Assembly: GCF_001053095.1 (NCBI RefSeq)
Contig: NZ_CGBP01000001.1
Span: 1 to 64,000 of the forward strand
DNA length: 64,000 nucleotides
Direction: 5' to 3'
Origin: Yersinia similis
GTDB taxonomy: Bacteria > Pseudomonadota > Gammaproteobacteria > Enterobacterales > Enterobacteriaceae
The stretch's first letter is position 1. Every line of letters starts with the position of its first letter. The notes under the pieces are model-generated. The model had not been told where the DNA came from, did no database searches, and saw nothing but the letters and a program-made list of their open reading frames with translations. Of the stretch, positions 59,905 to 64,000 are shown one piece after another. A program made the translations under genes and the position numbers.

Positions 59905-62193
59905 CTACTCATTATGACCTCTAACGCCAAACCGCTGGTGATACCAACGTGGCATTAATTGTTCCCGATAGCCTTTAACGAACCAAGTATCGCCGTAAAA
60001 ATATACACTTAATTGCCCTGATATTGATGTATCACGCCAAATAATGCCATTTTTTTGATAGCGATTAATCACTTTTTTCGCAGGTAACCGCCATTGGTTA
60101 TAACGAGCAACAGAAGCGAAGCCCAACTCTGGGCTAACTGCCCGCAGAAAAGGCGCGGTTGAAGAAGTATTACTGCCGTGATGTGGCACTTGCAGCACCG
60201 TTGATGCTAATTTCCCCCGGAAATCGTTCACCAACTGCCGCTCTCCTTGAGACTCAAGATCGCCGGTCAATAATATGCTATGTTTACCATCATTGATGCG
60301 AATGACACATGAGTCATTATTTTGAGCATTAAATACCTGTTCTTTCGGCCATAACACTTCAAAATCCAAACCTTGCCACCGCCATCTCTCACCCTGTTTA
60401 CAAGGCAGAGTATTAGCTACGTTTTTTACGGAGAAAGGCGCACGTACGGTTGCCCATGGAAAAGCATCCAAGAGTACAGATAAACCGCCAGTATGATCCT
60501 GATGGTCATGGCTAAGGATAATCTGTTCAACAGTAATGCCACGCCATTTAAGGAACGGTAAAATGAAAATAGAGGCCATATTACCTGTAGGCCAATGATT
60601 GCCAGTGTCATAGATAATGGCTTTCCCCTCACGCTCAATCACCACAGCCAGACCATGCCCGATATCCAGCATATCCACACGCCAGTAATACTCATCACGC
60701 CGTTGAGTCAGTAATACCATATTAATGCACAGCACGACGACACCAAGAGGATGACTGCGCCACCACTGAAAGCGCCAGATAAATAATGCCAGCCAGCCAC
60801 AATAAGCGATCGCAACAGAAGTCATACCAGTGTGTAACCAGCCTGCTTTTAGCTGATTAAGAGGAAATAGCACCACAGTCAACGAGATATCAGCCAAGAA
60901 CCAGAATATATCAGCAGCAGGGAGTAATGCTAAAGCCAATGCCAATAATACGCAGGGCACGGTGAGCAATGAGACTATGGGGACCGCCCACAGATTGGCG
61001 GGTATAGAAAATAAACTTATACCGTGAAATAGCCCTATCTGTAACGGCATCAACAGTAGCATCATGCCAAACTGCAAATGAAACCAACGGATAACCAAGC
61101 CATACCAACCAGTCATGAAACGAGAAGAAATAGGGGCTAAGTGAAACCAACATATCAGGCTAAATACCGCCAGGCAGGAGAGCCAAAAGCTGTCTGATAA
61201 TACGGCTAGCGGGTCGCTGACTAAAATTAGCCCCAGTACCCACCCCCACACCTGCCATGAGCTACATAAAACGCCGAACAAACGTAACAACAGCCACAGC
61301 GTTAACGCAATGGCGGCCCGGATTGCCGGAGAGTTTGCTCCCGCCAGCCAGACATAAATCATGGCAATCAGCCAGCCAATCAGTAGCGGTAGCAAAGGCC
61401 CAATCCAACTGACAGGAAAAAGAAACTGTATTAATCGGGCTAGCACTCCACCAAATAAGGCCGCCAGTGCGATATGTAAACCTGAAATCGCCATCAGGTG
61501 CGCAGTGCCGGTGTAGCGTAAGAGTGACCACTCTTCTTTGTTCAACTGCGATCTTTCACCAAAGGCCAGTGCTAACATGATCCGCCGCTGATCATATCCC
61601 ACCAGCTGCTGCTCTACGCTACTGATAATTTTCTGACGAAGACTACACTCCGCATCCAGTAATTCAGCCTCAATGATTCGCCCTTGCAGTGGACGTCTGT
61701 TAGCCATAGCCCAGCGCTGACTGTCAAACCCGCCTTCATTCAATACGCTATGTACCGCTCTCATACGTAACCTAAACACCCACCGTTGTCCTGCACAGTA
61801 TTGATCCAACCGCGCTGGCCACTTAACGTTGACTGCGATTGGAGGGAAAACCCGTTTTTCATTAATTTTCTGAATACTTATCACAACTTTCTGAGCGTCA
61901 TCCCATGAAAGATATGAACTGTTTATTGTCGCAACTACCTGCTGATCCCCCTGAGTTAATGTTTCTATTTGCATCAGTATCCCATTGCCATGCCAAGTCC
62001 CCCACAGAAAGCTAATCACAGCCAGCGCTAAAAATTGGCAGTAACGATTGCGGCTTAACCACAAGAATGCACTTAGGGCTAATAGAGAACCAATAATGGT
62101 GGGCCCTGGCAGTTGATGCAGAAAAATAAGAGGCAAGACCCCAGCGGTTACAGCGGCGGCGGCCCGATCTGTTGATAATGCGATAAAAACCAT
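59905..62193 (-). CDS. ycaI: ComEC/Rec2-family DNA-uptake protein (YcaI)
   Basis: ComEC forms the inner-membrane channel for single-stranded DNA in naturally competent bacteria. 762 aa. The N-terminal OB-like part is followed by the competence domain with [15 protein letters not shown] and many membrane helices, and by a C-terminal metallo-beta-lactamase-like domain with [11 protein letters not shown] and LLTGDLE. It appears intact. TfoX is also encoded in this window. Start ATG 62193 has CAGGG upstream; a short hairpin lies 17 bases before it. Confidence 0.94.
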   Translation of the reverse strand: MVFIALSTDRAAAAVTAGVLPLIFLHQLPGPTIIGSLLALSAFLWLSRNRYCQFLALAVISFLWGTWHGNGILMQIETLTQGDQQVVATINSSYLSWDDAQKVVISIQKINEKRVFPPIAVNVKWPARLDQYCAGQRWVFRLRMRAVHSVLNEGGFDSQRWAMANRRPLQGRIIEAELLDAECSLRQKIISSVEQQLVGYDQRRIMLALAFGERSQLNKEEWSLLRYTGTAHLMAISGLHIALAALFGGVLARLIQFLFPVSWIGPLLPLLIGWLIAMIYVWLAGANSPAIRAAIALTLWLLLRLFGVLCSSWQVWGWVLGLILVSDPLAVLSDSFWLSCLAVFSLICWFHLAPISSRFMTGWYGLVIRWFHLQFGMMLLLMPLQIGLFHGISLFSIPANLWAVPIVSLLTVPCVLLALALALLPAADIFWFLADISLTVVLFPLNQLKAGWLHTGMTSVAIAYCGWLALFIWRFQWWRSHPLGVVVLCINMVLLTQRRDEYYWRVDMLDIGHGLAVVIEREGKAIIYDTGNHWPTGNMASIFILPFLKWRGITVEQIILSHDHQDHTGGLSVLLDAFPWATVRAPFSVKNVANTLPCKQGERWRWQGLDFEVLWPKEQVFNAQNNDSCVIRINDGKHSILLTGDLESQGERQLVNDFRGKLASTVLQVPHHGSNTSSTAPFLRAVSPELGFASVARYNQWRLPAKKVINRYQKNGIIWRDTSISGQLSVYFYGDTWFVKGYREQLMPRWYHQRFGVRGHNE

Positions 62194-62698
62194 CCCTGTT
62201 TTTACTCTTGAATAGCTTCGTTGCTATTCATCTTTGTCATCTGGCTGTTTACGCCATTTGGAATAGGTTGATTTTCAACATTGCGGACCAAGGACGCTAG
62301 CGCAAAAAGTAGAATTTCAACGCTGGCTCGTTAGCTATTTTAACTTGTTGCAGGAGTCGCCAAAAAAATGCGGGATGTATCGAAACCAGAAAAATGTTGA
62401 ATGCCAGCGTGCATTAGTTAAAGAGTATTTATGGACCCGTATTTATGGGCGAGTGTTAATGAATGGATACATGCGAAGAAGTGCGTGTGGAAAAACACAG
62501 AGAAAAAGGTAGAAAAGAGAGTGAGTGTGACGATGGAGAGGATAACCGGTGGTCAATAAAACTATGTGATAAACAAGCTATTCAAGGAATTCGTTTTTAC
62601 AGATATAACATTTACTTTTTACGCAAAAAAAAACGATGCCGATAAGGGCACCGTTTCGTATCAGCGTTTACATAATAACGCGGTAAGTTGTGAACAAC
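62194..62698. other. 505-base region between comEC and ihfB
   Basis: It holds the comEC 5' region, including the hairpin GAATAGC-TTCGTT-GCTATTC at 62210-62229, and the ihfB terminator near 62656. The plus-strand ORF at 62463-62645 is basic and repetitive, with no ribosome binding site or known domain, and I do not accept it as a gene. Nothing else is recognisable. Confidence 0.55.
62623..62656 (-). terminator. Intrinsic terminator of ihfB
   Basis: On the minus strand the stem AAACGGTGCC / GGCATCGTTT (one wobble) is followed by a run of nine T residues. Confidence 0.9.
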
Positions 62699-62983
62699 TT
62701 AGCCGTAGATATTAGCGCGATCTCGCAATTCTTTACCTGGCTTAAAGTGTGGAACATACTTACCTTCCAGTTCAACTTTATCACCGGTTTTTGGATTACG
62801 GCCAACACGCGGAGCACGGTAGTGAAGAGAAAAACTGCCAAATCCTCGGATCTCAATGCGCTCACCTTCAGCTAGTGTTCCAGCCATATGCTCAAGCATT
62901 TCTTTCACTGCATCCTCAACGACCTTAGCAGGTACGTGAGATTGCTGGCCAGCAAGTCTTTCAATAAGTTCAGACTTGGTCAT
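62699..62983 (-). CDS. ihfB: Integration host factor subunit beta
   Basis: The IHF beta subunit sharply bends DNA with IHF alpha and acts in recombination, including lambda integration, and in transcription. 94 aa, normal length. The N-terminal dimer part ([14 protein letters not shown]) and the DNA arm with the intercalating Pro in [12 protein letters not shown] are intact. The ribosome binding site AGGTAAT lies before ATG. Downstream of rpsA as in E. coli, and the lambda-type Int at the left edge may need this protein. Confidence 0.97.
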   Translation of the reverse strand: MTKSELIERLAGQQSHVPAKVVEDAVKEMLEHMAGTLAEGERIEIRGFGSFSLHYRAPRVGRNPKTGDKVELEGKYVPHFKPGKELRDRANIYG

Positions 62984-63046
62984 ATTACCTCCAAGCTTTT
63001 CAGCTAAACTACCGTATTGGGGCGGAAGAATCGCCCCCCGTTATTA

Positions 63047-64000
63047 TTACTCGCCTTTCGCAGCTTTGAACGCTTCAGCCATTGCGCTAGAGAAATTACT
63101 TTCTTCTGGCTTGGTGTTAACCGTAGCAATAGCATCTTTCTCATCAGCTTCGTCTTTAGCACGAACAGACAGGCTGATTACGCGGTTTTTACGGTCAACG
63201 CCAGTATATTTGGCTTCAACTTCATCACCTACGTTCAGAACCAGCGTCGCATCTTCAACGCGGTCACGAGTTGCTTCGGAAGCACGCAGATAACCTTCTA
63301 CGCCGCCAGCCAATTCAACTGTAGCACCTTTAGCGTCAACTGCAGTTACTTTACCAGTAACAATAGCACCTTTCTTGTTAACAGACAGGTAGTTATTGAA
63401 CGGGTCTTCTGCCAGTTGTTTCACGCCTAAGGAGATACGCTCACGTTCTGCGTCAACCTGCAGAACCACAGCTGCGATTTCGTCGCCTTTCTTGTATTCA
63501 CGAACTGCTTCTTCGCCTGCAACGTTCCAGGAGATGTCAGACAGGTGAACCAGGCCGTCGATGCCGCCGTCCAGGCCGATGAAGATACCGAAGTCAGTGA
63601 TAGACTTGATTTTACCTTCAACGCGGTCATTTTTGTTGTGGGTTTCTGCAAACAGCTGCCATGGGTTAGACTTGCACTGTTTCAGGCCCAGAGAAATACG
63701 ACGACGTTCTTCATCGATGTCCAGAACCATAACTTCCACTACGTCGCCAACGTTAACAACTTTAGACGGGTGGATGTTTTTGTTGGTCCAATCCATTTCT
63801 GAAACGTGTACCAAACCTTCAACGCCTTCTTCGATTTCTACGAAGCAACCGTAATCAGTCAGGTTAGTCACACGACCAGTCAGCTTAGTGCTTTCTGGGT
63901 AACGTTTAGCGATAGCAACCCATGGATCTTCGCCCAGCTGTTTCAAGCCAAGGGATACACGAGTACGTTCGCGGTCGAATTTCAGAACTTTAACAGTGAT
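63047..64000 (-). CDS. rpsA: 30S ribosomal protein S1 (C-terminal part, cut by the window edge)
   Basis: S1 binds mRNA through repeated S1 (OB-fold) domains and starts translation of structured leaders. The frame is open through position 64000 (upstream codons give [18 protein letters not shown]), so the visible 317 residues are the C-terminal part of about 557. Three to four S1 repeats can be seen, each with the G-(C/I)-F-(V/I)-x-(I/L)-x-G-G/V motif ([48 protein letters not shown]). ihfB follows after a short gap, as usual. Confidence 0.97.
   Translation of the reverse strand: MTVKVLKFDRERTRVSLGLKQLGEDPWVAIAKRYPESTKLTGRVTNLTDYGCFVEIEEGVEGLVHVSEMDWTNKNIHPSKVVNVGDVVEVMVLDIDEERRRISLGLKQCKSNPWQLFAETHNKNDRVEGKIKSITDFGIFIGLDGGIDGLVHLSDISWNVAGEEAVREYKKGDEIAAVVLQVDAERERISLGVKQLAEDPFNNYLSVNKKGAIVTGKVTAVDAKGATVELAGGVEGYLRASEATRDRVEDATLVLNVGDEVEAKYTGVDRKNRVISLSVRAKDEADEKDAIATVNTKPEESNFSSAMAEAFKAAKGE

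Noticed and set aside
62463..62645. 60-codon basic plus-strand ORF between comEC and ihfB
   Set aside because: Low-complexity Lys/Glu/Arg composition, no ribosome binding site, ends in the ihfB terminator.

Overview
This 64 kb window is chromosomal DNA of an enterobacterium, almost certainly Yersinia of the pestis/pseudotuberculosis group. The proteins are close to E. coli K-12 orthologues, but ERIC repeats are frequent, there is an IS200-type element of the IS1541 kind typical of Yersinia, and the sulA-ompA-matP-fabA and mukFEB blocks keep the enterobacterial order. No tRNA, rRNA or CRISPR array was seen.

Bases 1-2027 are the edge of a lambda-like prophage or island. They hold the tail of an unknown gene, two small phage-type genes, a lambda-type excisionase and an overlapping lambda-type integrase whose 3' end abuts rlmI. 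The attachment site should lie between 1961 and 2027.

Bases 2028-19641 run rlmI, hspQ (with a sigma-32-like promoter), yccU, csgI/yccT, mgsA, helD, yccF, yccS, tfoX, sulA (LexA box), ompA, matP, the Lon-like ycbZ, fabA (FabR and FadR boxes), a small membrane ORF, a fabF paralogue, rmf and pqiC. Bases 19638-32920 hold pqiB, pqiA, uup, rlmKL, ycbX, zapC, pyrD and pepN. Bases 32921-43325 hold pncB, asnS, ompF, aspC, gloC, mepK and ldtD. Bases 43500-51547 hold an IS200-family copy, then mukB, mukE, mukF and cmoM, read as a minus-strand operon with 4- to 20-base overlaps. From 51740 the order is a wrecked elyC, ycbJ, kdsB, ycaR, a cold-shock gene, a YdcJ/HglS-type gene, lpxK, msbA, comEC, ihfB and the 3' part of rpsA.

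The functional themes are envelope and lipid biogenesis (fabA, fabF, kdsB, lpxK, msbA, pqiABC, ompA, ompF, ldtD, mepK), chromosome organisation and division (matP, mukFEB, ihfB, zapC, sulA), rRNA/tRNA modification and translation (rlmI, rlmKL, cmoM, rmf, rpsA, asnS), and DNA uptake (tfoX, comEC).

No obviously new multi-gene system was found. The most interesting signals are non-coding. Two copies of a ~166-179 bp element with imperfect terminal inverted repeats are each flanked by a 17-21 bp direct repeat that is itself a hairpin; one sits in the terminator behind aspC. Other notable points are an 18-bp in-frame tandem duplication in tfoX, a 9-bp minisatellite near pepN, an elyC pseudogene interrupted by an ERIC fragment, several ERIC elements in promoter regions, and an apparent frameshift in the IS transposase.
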